Assembly (NCBI GenBank): GCA_048772705.1
Contig: JBLWGC010000167.1
Location: 1-34,626, forward strand
Length of the DNA stretch: 34,626 bases
Reading direction: 5' to 3'
Source: Leidyana gryllorum EB-2025a
Lineage: Eukaryota > Apicomplexa
Part shown: piece after piece, positions 22,450 through 30,466 of the stretch
How positions within the stretch are numbered: the stretch's first letter is position 1
Layout: each line of letters opens with the position of its first letter
Program-made: the position numbers and the translations under genes
Notes under the pieces: model-generated
Databases searched by the model: none
The model's input: the letters and a program-made list of their open reading frames with translations, nothing else
What the model was told of the DNA's origin: nothing

Positions 22450-22500
22450 TACAGCCACCGAGGATCAAACTCGGGACCTCCTGCGTGTGACCATGGCTAC
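22450..22500 (-). pseudogene. tRNA-Val, 51-base deletion form
   Basis: Same 22-base deletion as 21101. T-loop TTTGATC. Confidence 0.8.
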
Positions 22501-22574
22501 ACGGGGCTTCCGGACTGTGAAAGGGGCGTGTGTCTCTGGAAACACATATCATGAAGACCTCACAGAAATGGGAC

Positions 22575-22640
22575 GGGCTGAAGTAGCGCAGTCCGTAAAG
22601 CATCTGACCCTCCTGTTGCATCCCATCCTGATTGATGCCC
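22575..22640 (+). pseudogene. tRNA-like remnant with A-box only
   Basis: GAAGTAGCGCAGTCCGTAAAG; direct copy of 10709 with one change. Confidence 0.3.
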
Positions 22641-22669
22641 GGCTACCTTTGTAGTTTCACTCGAAGATT

Positions 22670-22739
22670 GTCCGAGTCGTCTAGTGGTTGGGACAGCACG
22701 TTGTGGCCGTGCAAACCCACGCTGATTCCTGCCCGGACG
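22670..22739 (+). tRNA. tRNA-His(GTG), T-arm shortened
   Basis: Best acceptor of the His set (GTCCGAG/CCCGGAC, one mismatch) and perfect anticodon stem, but T-arm still ACGCTGATTCCTG. Confidence 0.58.
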
Positions 22740-22827
22740 GTATGTCTCTGTCGTCTCGAATGGAAACTCTTGCCGGGATCAACAACGCTTGATCACCACA
22801 TACATCCATTTGATGGCCTCGTTAGTC

Positions 22828-22900
22828 GACACTATGGCCCAATGGATATGGAATCGGTCTACGAAACCGGGGATTTTGGGTTCGAGTCCCAGTGGCGTCT
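22828..22900 (+). tRNA. tRNA-Arg(ACG)
   Basis: Loop CTACGAA, B box GGTTCGAGTCC; same as 10962. Confidence 0.82.
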
Positions 22901-23040
22901 GGGCGAATGGTCGGGTTCCAGCCTCGCCTGTTGGGTCAACAACTCAGATTTTGTCTTGGCTGTCGGGGACTTTAGCCGCATATCTCAGCCGAGCTTCGAG
23001 AGATGTGCCGTGTTGAGTCAACAGCTATCAGACGGCAGAC

Positions 23041-23111
23041 GGGCTGTGTTGGGAATTGAAACCAGCACTTCTTCCACCCGAAACAAGTGCATACCACTAG
23101 ACCAAACAGCC
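23041..23111 (-). tRNA. tRNA-Pro(CGG) variant
   Basis: Direct-block copy of 11196 with A-box GGTCTAGTGG restored. Confidence 0.6.
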
Positions 23112-23264
23112 GCCTATCGGTGGTACAAGCCGCCGATACAGATGCTCTAGGAAGTGAGCACCCCCGGCGGTACGACTTCTTCGGGGCTGGAGGCCGATAC
23201 ACCGCACCCAGACGACAGTCGCAACGGAAGCCGTTTGCACGCTGGAACTCAGAAGGAAAGTTCC

Positions 23265-23348
23265 GCACAGATGCCCGAGTGGTCTAAGGGGCCAGACTCA
23301 AGTTCTGGTAGGCGCAAGTCTGCATGGGTTCGAATCCCATTCTGTGCA
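23265..23348 (+). tRNA. tRNA-Leu(CAA), intronless
   Basis: Same as 11419; loop CTCAAGT. Confidence 0.95.
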
Positions 23349-23431
23349 ACGGTTCTCATTCCGGGGCGGCATTGGCCATCACTTCGGGTCTACGGCTGTA
23401 CGAAGTAGCCGATATATCCCCCTCCCCATTC

Positions 23432-23516
23432 GGCTGTTTGGTCTAGTGGTATGATCCTTCCTTAGGGTGGTTCCTTAGGGTGGAAGGAGTCCTGGGTTCG
23501 ATTCCCATAAAAGCCC
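23432..23516 (+). pseudogene. tRNA-Pro(AGG) with 13-base tandem duplication
   Basis: TTCCTTAGGGTGG occurs twice in a row, so the anticodon arm contains two AGG anticodons and the gene is 85 nt. Remainder matches 11586. Confidence 0.85.
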
Positions 23517-23657
23517 TCTTGGTCGTCGGTTGACCCGACGAGACAAGTTGCCCTCAGAACCACACGCGCACCCCCTTTAGCCCACTTCGGTAGGGCAGTC
23601 AGGGCAATCAACATCTCAGGAATCGCATTTCGGCTCCCTCTTCCATGTTGCAGACTG

Positions 23658-23722
23658 AGCAGTGTAGCTCAGTGGAAGAGTGTTGGGCTCAAAGGTCCGT
23701 CGATCGAAACGACGCACTGCTA
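23658..23722 (+). pseudogene. Initiator tRNA-Met lacking anticodon-stem 3' side
   Basis: GGGCTCAAAGGTCC: seven bases lost compared with 11799. T-loop ATCGAAA and acceptor intact. Confidence 0.85.
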
Positions 23723-23771
23723 AGTGTGCGCAAGAGGGAAACAGTTATAGAATTGATGGGGTCGTGAGCGA

Positions 23772-23843
23772 AGCCTTCTGCCGGAATCGAACCGGAGATC
23801 TTTCTCTTACTAAGCGAATGCTCTGCCCCTAAGCTAAGAAGGC
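23772..23843 (-). tRNA. tRNA-Thr(AGT)
   Basis: Copy of 11920 with the same stem mismatch. Confidence 0.85.
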
Positions 23844-23971
23844 AATATCAGCTGGTAATCACACATCAGTCACTATTGACGGAAGTTACTGGAGCACATT
23901 GTTCCACCAGTCAATCCTTCCACTGCTCCACCCAACGGCAAATAGGGTGTAACTAAGTTTAGGGCTTCCTT

Positions 23972-24044
23972 GCCGCCCTAGCTCAGTCGGTAGAGCGCAA
24001 GACTCTTAATCTTGCAGTCGCGGGTTCGAGCCCCGCGGGCGGTG
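23972..24044 (+). tRNA. tRNA-Lys(CTT)
   Basis: Loop CTCTTAA, intact throughout. Member of the Lys-Glu-Asn stretch missing from block A. Confidence 0.96.
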
Positions 24045-24104
24045 TGGATCTATATCCCTGGAAGTAAGAATGGAACTGTTGCCTGCAAGCGCACTCAGCT
24101 GGAT

Positions 24105-24177
24105 TTCCACTGCCGGGACTTGAACCCGGATCGTGCGGGTGAGAGCCGCATATCCTAGCCACTTAGACTACAGTGGA
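24105..24177 (-). tRNA. tRNA-Glu(CTC)
   Basis: Stem TGCGG/CCGCA, loop CTCTCAC, T-arm CCGGGTTCAAGTCCCGG. Intact partner of 19412. Confidence 0.95.
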
Positions 24178-24295
24178 CCACTCCCTCAGCTGCAGCTTTA
24201 GCCGAGAGCCGTACCCTTTTGACAAGACATGATTGCAGAATCCTGCAGTAGAATAAGGGAGGATCTCTATACTAACCTCTGAAACATTGCAGCTG

Positions 24296-24368
24296 GGTCT
24301 TGTAGCTCAGTCGGCAGAGCGTGTGGCTGTTAACCACAAAGTCGCAGGTTCGAAACCTGCCAGGACCG
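24296..24368 (+). tRNA. tRNA-Asn(GTT)
   Basis: All stems pair; loop CTGTTAA. Mirror of 19221. Confidence 0.95.
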
Positions 24369-24412
24369 GTTTCGGAGGCACACCAAACACTGAGTGCGCT
24401 GCTCTCCCAATG

Positions 24413-24446
24413 GCACTTCTGGTCTGCGACCCTTCAAAGATGTAAG
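24413..24446 (+). pseudogene. tRNA-Gly(TCC) 5' fragment
   Basis: Same as 12174. Confidence 0.55.
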
Positions 24447-24483
24447 TTTGTTTGGGTCCCCCCACGTGCAGCCGTACGTACTT

Positions 24484-24556
24484 TGGACGACCTGGGTGTC
24501 GATCCCAGTACCTCTCGCATGCGAAGCGAGCGCTCTACAATCTGAGCTAGCCGCCC
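24484..24556 (-). tRNA. tRNA-Ala(CGC)
   Basis: Loop TTCGCAT, T-arm complete (CTGGGATCGACACCCAG). Confidence 0.93.
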
Positions 24557-24644
24557 GTGGTGCAGACCCCATCGCATTTGTTGGTTCTCAACATAGGATG
24601 ACCACTTTTTAAACTGTCTTCAGCGGGTTGCACGAACGACAGGC

Positions 24645-24716
24645 GGCTGTTTGGTGTAGTGGTATGATACTTCCGTCGGGTGGAAGAAGTCCTAGGTTCC
24701 ATTCCCAGAACAGCCC
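24645..24716 (+). tRNA. tRNA-Pro(CGG)
   Basis: Loop GTCGGGT; mirror of 17734 with the same B-box change. Confidence 0.85.
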
Positions 24717-24792
24717 GCTTTGTTGTATCTTGACCCAACCTGCCTGGCAGCATGGTTCTGGATTCAGGTGATTCCTCGGAGAAAGTCGGAGG

Positions 24793-24865
24793 GGGAGTGT
24801 AGCGCAGTCGGTAGCGCGTAGGTCTCATAATCCTGAAGTCGAGAGTTCGATCCTCTCCACTCCCA
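24793..24865 (+). tRNA. Elongator tRNA-Met(CAT)
   Basis: Same as 17585 in every stem. Confidence 0.95.
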
Positions 24866-24909
24866 GGGTCGAAATCGGAACCGCCGACAAACTCATCATG
24901 CTATCATTT

Positions 24910-24939
24910 TGCAGTCGGGAATCGCACACGGGTCGTCCA
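24910..24939 (-). pseudogene. Joint of tRNA-Gly and tRNA-Ala 3' ends
   Basis: On plus, TTTGCAGTCGGGAATCGCAC is the decayed Gly 3' part seen at 33435, then GGTCGTCCAAAC is the Ala 3' end and flank seen at 6186. A deletion fused the two loci. Confidence 0.6.
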
Positions 24940-24985
24940 AACTCAGTAGGGCGGCACCTGCCGCTGCTACAAGATGCAGTAGCAA

Positions 24986-25030
24986 TGTTCTTCCAAACGA
25001 GGAAGAATCATACCTTCAGACCAAACAACC
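24986..25030 (-). pseudogene. tRNA-Pro 5' fragment
   Basis: Direct copy of 6241-6284. Confidence 0.5.
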
Positions 25031-25126
25031 CCCCAGTCGGCCTGCCCGGCGACGGCACTCATAGCTGTCAAATCATTCCGCATCTCAAGAATCACATTCC
25101 GCTTCCTTCATGATATCCGACGCTGG

Positions 25127-25174
25127 AGTAGTGGCTCATGACTGCAAGGTCCGTCGATCGGCACGACGCACTGT
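25127..25174 (+). pseudogene. Initiator tRNA-Met pseudogene
   Basis: GGCTCATGACTGCAAGGTCC then GTCGATCGGCACGACGCACTG; 5' half mostly missing. Better B-box side than 6381. Confidence 0.5.
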
Positions 25175-25241
25175 GAAGTGTCCGGAGGAGGATACCCTGC
25201 TATGCACTCGGTGGTCGTGTTCGGCTGTCATTGAAGTGATT

Positions 25242-25315
25242 TGCTCCCCGGCGGGATCGAACCATCGACCTTCGGCACATAAGGCCGATGCTCTAACCAG
25301 CTGAGCTGGGGGAGC
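25242..25315 (-). tRNA. tRNA-Ile(TAT)
   Basis: Loop CTTATGT. Position 8 is C instead of T and T-stem is GATGG/CCGCC, so weaker than 6518. Confidence 0.75.
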
Positions 25316-25470
25316 AATCAACGCCGTGCCACCGCGTCACTCATATTCGAATTCATCTGAGGGGATTGTTACATCAAGTGTCAGAATGCGCCTGGCTCGT
25401 GCCGACCGAGCTTGTCAGCAATATGTCTGACTCGCTGGCAATTTGCCACACCGGTTTAAGGCATGGCTTC

Positions 25471-25541
25471 TGCATCTGCTGGGAATTGAATCTGGGTCGT
25501 CTCGGTGGCAACGACACGTTCTACCACTAGACCACAGATGG
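25471..25541 (-). tRNA. tRNA-Gly(GCC), mutated
   Basis: Loop TTGCCAC, one anticodon-stem mismatch, B box GATTCAATTCC, position 1 C. A box intact. Confidence 0.65.
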
Positions 25542-25637
25542 GTGAGTCGTTGTTGTTCAAGCTCCTACACAATAACGGCCGTTTTGCTCCAAATGAGAGG
25601 ACAAAATCGAGTTGAGCGAGTATGAGGGGCAGTTCGT

Positions 25638-25709
25638 GGGTACGTAGCTCAGTGGTAGAGCAGCTGACTGCAGATCAGCAAGTCCGTGGGTCAACTCCGC
25701 GCGTGCCCT
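25638..25709 (+). tRNA. tRNA-Cys(GCA)
   Basis: Acceptor GGGTACG/CGTGCCC, stem GCTGA/TCAGC, loop CTGCAGA. T-loop GTCAACT has one change. Best Cys gene here. Confidence 0.9.
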
Positions 25710-25789
25710 GAAGCTAGGCTGGAACGATCGGAGATGTTGGATCTCCTTTCCTGACCACAAGGCAATGAGTCTGGAACGGGGAATGATTT

Positions 25790-25822
25790 GGGACCTATGG
25801 CGCAACCGTAGCGCGTCTGAAT
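25790..25822 (+). pseudogene. tRNA-Trp 5' fragment
   Basis: GGGACCTATGGCGCAACCG then GTCTGA; stops before the anticodon. Confidence 0.6.
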
Positions 25823-25900
25823 GTCTAAATGGCTCTGATGTTTGGGTCCAGCTCAGGGGGATCCAGCATCCGGGTCGGTGCCATCTGTCGTCGCAGAAGT

Positions 25901-25974
25901 GGTCGCGTAGCTCAGTCGGTTAGAGCGTGAGCCTAATAAGCTCAAGGTCCCCGGTTCGAGCCCGGGCGTGACCA
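25901..25974 (+). tRNA. tRNA-Ile(AAT)
   Basis: Complete; loop CTAATAA, T-arm CCCGGTTCGAGCCCGGG. Confidence 0.96.
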
Positions 25975-26073
25975 AGTGAGTGGATCTTTGATAAAGAGTT
26001 GCCCTGGAGCCAAGGAAGCCCCAACATTCTGCTTCCAATACGAAAGGAACTTGTTACCAAGTCCAAGCTTCCT

Positions 26074-26138
26074 TGCCGCTAGCTCCGTCGGGAGCGCAAG
26101 ACTTTCAATGGGGAGACCGCGGGTTCGGGCAGCGCGAG
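26074..26138 (+). pseudogene. tRNA-Lys-like pseudogene
   Basis: GCCGCTAGCTCCGTCGGGAG, loop CTTTCAA, broken stem, T-arm CGGGTTCGGGC. Shows the Lys-Ser order without the palindrome. Confidence 0.55.
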
Positions 26139-26205
26139 CGGTCCGAGTCAAGCTTGCTGAACCGTATATGAAGCCACTGTCTGCGGCATGCCGAGTTCGA
26201 CAGGT

Positions 26206-26287
26206 GGCAACTTGCCCGAGTGGTTAAGAGGGTAGACTAGAAATCTACTGGGCCTGGCCCGCGCTGGTTCAAATCCAGCAGTTGTCG
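26206..26287 (+). tRNA. tRNA-Ser(AGA)
   Basis: Same as 4116; loop CTAGAAA. Confidence 0.95.
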
Positions 26288-26351
26288 TGCGATGTGGTGG
26301 AAATGATGCAATTCCCCGCATCAAGAACTCATATGGGTCGGGACAGGGAAT

Positions 26352-26423
26352 GCCTCCTTAGCTTAGGGGCAGAGCATTCGCTTAGTAAGCGAAAGGTCGC
26401 CGGTTCGATTCCGGCAGAAGGCT
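26352..26423 (+). tRNA. tRNA-Thr(AGT)
   Basis: Loop TTAGTAA with perfect stem TTCGC/GCGAA; one acceptor mismatch (GCCTCCT/AGAAGGC). Confidence 0.9.
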
Positions 26424-26472
26424 TTGGTCACGACCCAATCCATTCTATAGCTGTTTCCCTCCTGGGCACACT

Positions 26473-26544
26473 TAGCAGTGCGTCGTTTCGATCGACGGAC
26501 CTTTGGGTTATGAGCCCAACACTCTTCCACTGAGCTACACTGCT
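26473..26544 (-). tRNA. Initiator tRNA-Met(CAT)
   Basis: Intact stems, T-loop ATCGAAA; same as 19864. Confidence 0.95.
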
Positions 26545-26685
26545 TAGTCTGCAAAATGTAAGAGGTAGCCGAAATGCGACTCTCGAGATGTTAGTTGCCC
26601 TGACTGCCCTACCGAAGTGGGCTAAAGGGGGTGCGTGTGTGGCTCTGAGGGCAACTTGTCTCGTCGGGTCAACCGACGACCAAGA

Positions 26686-26756
26686 GGGCTTTTATGGGAA
26701 TCGAACCCAGGACTCCTTCCACCCTAAGGAGTATCATACCACTAGATCAAACAGCC
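26686..26756 (-). tRNA. tRNA-Pro(AGG), stem damaged
   Basis: Loop TTAGGGT, but the stem 5' side is ACTCC (one base lost, two mismatches). Confidence 0.65.
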
Positions 26757-26839
26757 GAATGGGGGGGGGATATAACGGCTACTCACGTACAGCCGTAGAC
26801 CCGAAGTGATGGCCAATGCCGCCCCGCAATGAGAACCGT

Positions 26840-26923
26840 TGCACAGAATGGGATTCGAACCCATGCAGACTTGCGCCTACCAGAACTTGAGTCTGGCCCC
26901 TTAGACCACTCGGGCATCTGTGC
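26840..26923 (-). tRNA. tRNA-Leu(CAA), intronless
   Basis: Fourth copy, identical acceptor and loop to 11419. Confidence 0.95.
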
Positions 26924-27076
26924 GGAACTTTCCTTCTGAGTTCCAGCGTGCAAACGGCTTCCGTTGCGACTGTCGTCTGGGTGGGGTGTATCGGCCTCCA
27001 GCCCCGAAGAAGTCGTACGGCCGGGGGTGCTCACTCCCTAGAGCATCTGTATCGGCGGCTTGTACCACCGATAGGC

Positions 27077-27147
27077 GGCTGTTTGGTCTAGTGGTATGCA
27101 CTTGTTTCGGGTGGAAGAAGTGCTGGTTTCAATTCCCAACACAGCCC
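27077..27147 (+). tRNA. tRNA-Pro(CGG) variant
   Basis: Fourth copy of the 11196 type. Confidence 0.6.
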
Positions 27148-27308
27148 GTCTGCCGTCTGATAGCTGTTGACTCAACACGGCACGTCTCTCGAAGCTCGGC
27201 TGAGATATGCGACTCTCACTCCACCCATCCCGGACAAAGTCCCCGACAGCCAAGACAAAATCTGAGTTGTTGACTCAACAGGCGAGGCTGGAACCCGACC
27301 ATTCGCCC

Positions 27309-27381
27309 AGACGCCACTGGGACTCGAACCCAAAATCCCCGGTTTCGTAGACCGATTCCATATCCATTGGGCCATAGTGTC
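27309..27381 (-). tRNA. tRNA-Arg(ACG)
   Basis: Loop CTACGAA; inverted copy of 22828. Confidence 0.82.
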
Positions 27382-27469
27382 GACTAACGAGGCCATCAAA
27401 TGGATGTATGTGGTGATCAAGCGTTGTTGATCCCGGCAAGAGTTTCCATTCGAGACGACAGAGACATAC

Positions 27470-27539
27470 TGTCCGGGCAGGAATCAGCGTGGGTTTGCAC
27501 GGCCACAACGTGCTGTCCCAACCACTAGACGACTCGGAC
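27470..27539 (-). tRNA. tRNA-His(GTG), T-arm shortened
   Basis: Acceptor as good as 22670; T-arm equally defective. Confidence 0.57.
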
Positions 27540-27567
27540 AATCTTCGAGTGAAACTACAAAGGTAGC

Positions 27568-27634
27568 GGGGCATCAATCAGGATGGGATGCAATAGGAGG
27601 GTCAGATGCTTTACGGACTGCGCTACTTCAGCCC
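27568..27634 (-). pseudogene. tRNA-like remnant with A-box only
   Basis: Inverted copy of 22575, sharing its GTAGCGCAGTCC. Confidence 0.3.
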
Positions 27635-27708
27635 GTCCCATTTCTGTGAGGTCTTCATGATATGTGTTTCCAGAGACACACGCCCCTTTCACAGTCCGGA
27701 AGCCCCGT

Positions 27709-27759
27709 GTAGCCATGGTCACACGCAGGAGGTCCCGAGTTTGATCCTCGGTGGCTGTA
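27709..27759 (+). pseudogene. tRNA-Val, 51-base deletion form
   Basis: Same junction CATGGTCACACGCAG as 21101. Confidence 0.8.
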
Positions 27760-27814
27760 GCTCGCAACTTTCAGCGAGAACCAAACGAAACAATCCTAAG
27801 CGAAATCAACTGTG

Positions 27815-27864
27815 CTCCGAGACCGGGGAACGAACCCTGGTCTTCCGCGTGACAGGCGGAAATA
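27815..27864 (-). pseudogene. tRNA-Asp 3' part
   Basis: Loop CTGTCAC and GGGTTCGTTCCCC; 5' end missing as in 22346. Confidence 0.7.
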
Positions 27865-27946
27865 CACGCCGGCCTCCAATCCCAGAAGTCTTTCTATTTT
27901 GACTCACGAACAGAAAACGTGTGAAGCGGCGAGCCAACAACATTCC

Positions 27947-28027
27947 GGCAAGATGGGCGAGTGGTCTAAGGCGCTGTGTTCAGGCCGCCGTCCGAAAGGA
28001 CGTGGGTTCGAATCCCCACTCTTGTCA
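27947..28027 (+). tRNA. tRNA-Leu(CAG), damaged
   Basis: Loop TTCAGGC. Stem CTGTG/CGCCG has one mismatch, A box GGGCGAGTGG is altered and one extra C sits in the T-stem. Confidence 0.7.
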
Positions 28028-28086
28028 GCGTTGTATCGGCACTCGGTCAGCTACCCAATGCAGTAGCTCTTCCATGTTGTGCCTCT

Positions 28087-28159
28087 GGGCGGCTAGCTCA
28101 AATGGTAGAGCGCTCGCTTCGCATGCGAGAGGTACTGGGATCGATACCCAGGTCGTCCA
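28087..28159 (+). tRNA. tRNA-Ala(CGC)
   Basis: Complete copy, loop TTCGCAT. Confidence 0.93.
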
Positions 28160-28179
28160 AACTATCTGGAATCTTCGTC

Positions 28180-28239
28180 TCCAGCTGCCAGAACCCACGA
28201 CCTTGAAGGGGTCACGTCTTACCCTTCGACCACAGGTGC
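28180..28239 (-). pseudogene. tRNA-Gly(TCC)-derived pseudogene
   Basis: GCACCTGTGGTCGAAGGGTA then GACCCCTTCAAGGTC: an extra C shifts the loop to CCTTCAA. No usable T-arm or acceptor 3' strand. Confidence 0.55.
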
Positions 28240-28531
28240 ACCTGAGAGCTTGACAGAGGCTGCAGCGGGCGCTGAGACATGAACGAAGTAACCGCAGCCC
28301 GCTTTTTCCCGATCACGGAGCAAACGCGCTCCACCAATGAAAAGCATGTTCCGACGCAGATGAGGAGTCTGTGACCCTCAGCCACAGCAATTTTCACAGC
28401 GCATGACAAGTGACTGCTGAATTGAGCCACCAAGGGCCGGACCCAGAAGGTGTGAAGATCACTCGCTCAACCACTTCCACCTCCTTTCAATATGGCACGG
28501 CTCTCATCTGAAGCCTCAACTCGGGGAATTG
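28240..28531. other. Longest tRNA-free stretch after 4.2 kb
   Basis: No tRNA on either strand. Contains an imperfect hairpin-prone GCGGGCGCTGAG/CAGCCCGC and a T5 run near 28303; otherwise nothing recognised. Confidence 0.5.
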
Positions 28532-28604
28532 TCCACTGTAGTCTAAGTGGCTAGGATATGCGGCTCTCACCCGCACGATCCGGGTTCAAGTCCCGGCAGT
28601 GGAA
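28532..28604 (+). tRNA. tRNA-Glu(CTC)
   Basis: Loop CTCTCAC, B box GGTTCAAGTCC, intact acceptor. Followed by Lys, Thr and iMet as at 19412-19935. Confidence 0.95.
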
Positions 28605-28664
28605 ATCCAGCAGAGTGTGCTTGTAGGCAACGGTTCCATTCCTACTCCCAGAGACATTGATTTG

Positions 28665-28737
28665 CACCGCCCGCGGGGCTCGAACCCGCGACTGCAAGAT
28701 TAAAAGTCTTGCGCTCTACCGACTGAGCTAGGGCGGC
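28665..28737 (-). tRNA. tRNA-Lys(TTT)
   Basis: Same as 14956; loop CTTTTAA. Confidence 0.96.
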
Positions 28738-28841
28738 AAGGAAGCTCTAAACTTAGTTACACCCTATTTGCCGCTGGATAAAACAATGTGCTTCAGTAAC
28801 TTCCGCCAATAGGGACTCATTCGTGATGTCCAGTTAACATT

Positions 28842-28911
28842 GCCTCCTTAGCTTGGGGCAGAGCATTTGCTTAGTTAGTGAAAGGTCGCCGTTCGATTCG
28901 GGCAGAAGGCT
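28842..28911 (+). tRNA. tRNA-Thr(AGT), degenerate
   Basis: 70 nt. Loop TTAGTTA, D-arm one base short (CTTGGGGCAG) and T-stem broken (CGCCGTTCGATTCGGG). Confidence 0.55.
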
Positions 28912-28959
28912 TCGCTCACGAGCCAATCTATCCTGCAACTGTTCGCTTCTGCGCACACT

Positions 28960-29031
28960 TAGCAGTGCGTCGTTTCGATCGACGGACCTTTGCGTTATGA
29001 GCCTAACACTCTTCCACTCAGCTACACTGCT
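28960..29031 (-). tRNA. Initiator tRNA-Met(CAT)
   Basis: T-loop ATCGAAA and A1:T72 kept. Stem TTAGG/CGCAA has mismatches and the A box reads TAGCTGAGTGG. Confidence 0.75.
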
Positions 29032-29256
29032 CAGTCTGCAACATGGAAGAGGTAGCCGAAATGTGATCCTCGAGATGTTAGTTGCCCTGACTGCCCTACC
29101 GAAGCGGGTTAACGAGGTGCTCTGAAGATAACCTGAAACGCTCGAAGATGCTGGAACTCCATTCCTGACCACAATGCAATGAGTCTGGAGCGCGGAATGA
29201 TTTCGAATTACTCAATCAGACCTCATGTTCTTCCTCTATGGGCGCCACCTGACAAG

Positions 29257-29339
29257 AGTGGAATCCGGGCTCGAACCGGGGACCTTGAGCTTATTAGGCT
29301 CACGCTCTAACCGACTGAGCTACGCGACCACTTCTGCGA
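29257..29339 (-). pseudogene. tRNA-Ile(AAT) with tRNA-Leu 3' end
   Basis: Ile from GGTCGCG through T-loop TTCGAGC, then CCGGATTCCACTCTTGTCA, the end of tRNA-Leu, instead of CGTGACCA. The acceptor cannot form. Confidence 0.7.
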
Positions 29340-29546
29340 CGACAGATGGCACCGACCCGGATGCTGGATCTCCCCTGAGATTCAGACACTAGCGGACAGC
29401 TGTAGACGGCGCAGCGTTGAAAAGGCGTCGACCCGGGCGTGACCAAGTGAGTGGATCTCTGATAAAGAGTTGCGCTGGACCCAAGGAAGCCGCAACATTT
29501 TGCGACCAATACGAAAGGAACTTGTTACCAAGTCCGAGCTTCCTTG

Positions 29547-29611
29547 CCGCGCCAGCTCCGTCGGTAGAGCGCAAGACTTTCAATGGAGAGACCGCAGCTT
29601 AGGGCGCGACC
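29547..29611 (+). pseudogene. tRNA-Lys-like pseudogene
   Basis: GCCGCGCCAGCTCCGTCGG, loop CTTTCAA, T-arm lost (CCGCAGCTTAGGGCGCG). Followed by tRNA-Ser(TGA). Confidence 0.55.
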
Positions 29612-29677
29612 GGTCCGAGTCAAGCTTGCTGAACCGTATGTGAAGCCACTGTCTGCGGGATGCCGAGTTCGACCGTT

Positions 29678-29759
29678 GGCAACTTGCCCGAGTGGTTAAG
29701 GGGGTAGACTTGAAATCTACTGGGCCTGGCCCGCGCTGGTTCAAATCCAGCAGTTGTCG
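29678..29759 (+). tRNA. tRNA-Ser(TGA)
   Basis: Loop CTTGAAA, A box CCGAGTGGTTAAGG intact; better than 21361. Confidence 0.95.
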
Positions 29760-29823
29760 TGCGATGAGATCGGAGGGTCAAACACCAACTCACGCATAAA
29801 ACTCCACCATGTGCTATCTCCTC

Positions 29824-29894
29824 TGCATCTGCCGGGAATCGAACCCAGGTCGTCTCGATGGCAACGAGACATTCTACCACCAGACCACAGATGC
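29824..29894 (-). tRNA. tRNA-Gly(GCC)
   Basis: Loop TTGCCAT, acceptor intact. A box GGTCTGGTGG and one T-stem change (CTGGG/CCCGG). Confidence 0.9.
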
Positions 29895-29990
29895 GTAACA
29901 CCTTGTTGTTGAAGCTCGTACACAATAACGGGCGTTTTGCTTCGAATGAGAAGACAGGGTCAAGTTGAGCGAGTATGAGAGGCGACTAGT

Positions 29991-30062
29991 CAGTACGTAA
30001 CTCAGTGGTAGAGCAGTTGACTGCAGATTAGCAAGTCCGTGGTTCAACTTCCCGCGTGCCCT
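29991..30062 (+). tRNA. tRNA-Cys(GCA), acceptor damaged
   Basis: Loop CTGCAGA. Same CAGTACG start as 21674, plus an anticodon-stem change (TTGAC/ATTAG side). Confidence 0.65.
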
Positions 30063-30179
30063 GAAGTTGGGCTGAAACACTAGAAGATGTTAAACCAACA
30101 TTCCTGACCACAGTGGGTTGCAGAATTCTGCGGTAGAAAGAGGAGGGTCTCTAAACTCACCTCTGAAATATTGTAGCTG

Positions 30180-30252
30180 GGTCTTGTAGCTCAGTCGGCA
30201 GAACGTGTGGCTTTTAACCACAAAGTCGCAGGTTTGAAACCTGACAGGACCG
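30180..30252 (+). tRNA. Asn-type tRNA with TTT (Lys) anticodon
   Basis: Body is Asn (GGTCTTG/CAGGACC acceptor, stem TGTGG/CCACA) but the loop is CTTTTAA. Also GAACG for GAGCG in the D-arm and B box GGTTTGAAACC, so possibly inactive. Confidence 0.75.
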
Positions 30253-30293
30253 GGTTCTGCGACACCGTACTCTCTCAGCGGCCCTTGTGCTTT

Positions 30294-30336
30294 TGGACCC
30301 TTCCAAGGTCGTAATTCACCCTTAGACCACAAGTGC
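30294..30336 (-). pseudogene. tRNA-Gly fragment with inverted anticodon arm
   Basis: GCACTTGTGGTCTAAGGGTG, then the flipped arm CGACCTTGGAAGGGTC. Second example of the 13351 arrangement, with a better 5' end. Confidence 0.7.
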
Positions 30337-30412
30337 AATTGCGTAAGAGCTGCAGCACCCCGAGAGACTCGGGCGTTTTCTGCGTTGAGCTGTCTGCAAC
30401 ATACTCAAAAAC

Positions 30413-30466
30413 GGATTTTTCGGGAATCGAATCGAGCAACACTCCCACAAGCGAAGGAAAACCACT
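30413..30466 (-). pseudogene. tRNA-Pro-like pseudogene
   Basis: GTGGGAGTGTTGCTCGATTC then GATTCCCGAAAAATCC; 13461 type with small insertions. Confidence 0.4.

Larger units (their letters stand above)
21816..24865. repeat. tRNA block C (direct)
   Basis: Most complete direct block, from Asn 21863 to elongator Met 24793. Forms an inverted pair with B across about 570 bases and with D across about 1.5 kb. Confidence 0.85.
26352..28159. repeat. tRNA block D (inverted)
   Basis: Thr, iMet, Pro, Leu, Pro, Arg, His, Val and Asp fragments, Leu, Ala: reverse of 22037-23843. Confidence 0.85.

Noticed and set aside
28240-28531. Possible small RNA gene (5S rRNA, U6 or SRP) in the tRNA-free stretch
   Set aside because: No 5S internal control region, U6 core or SRP motif could be read on either strand.
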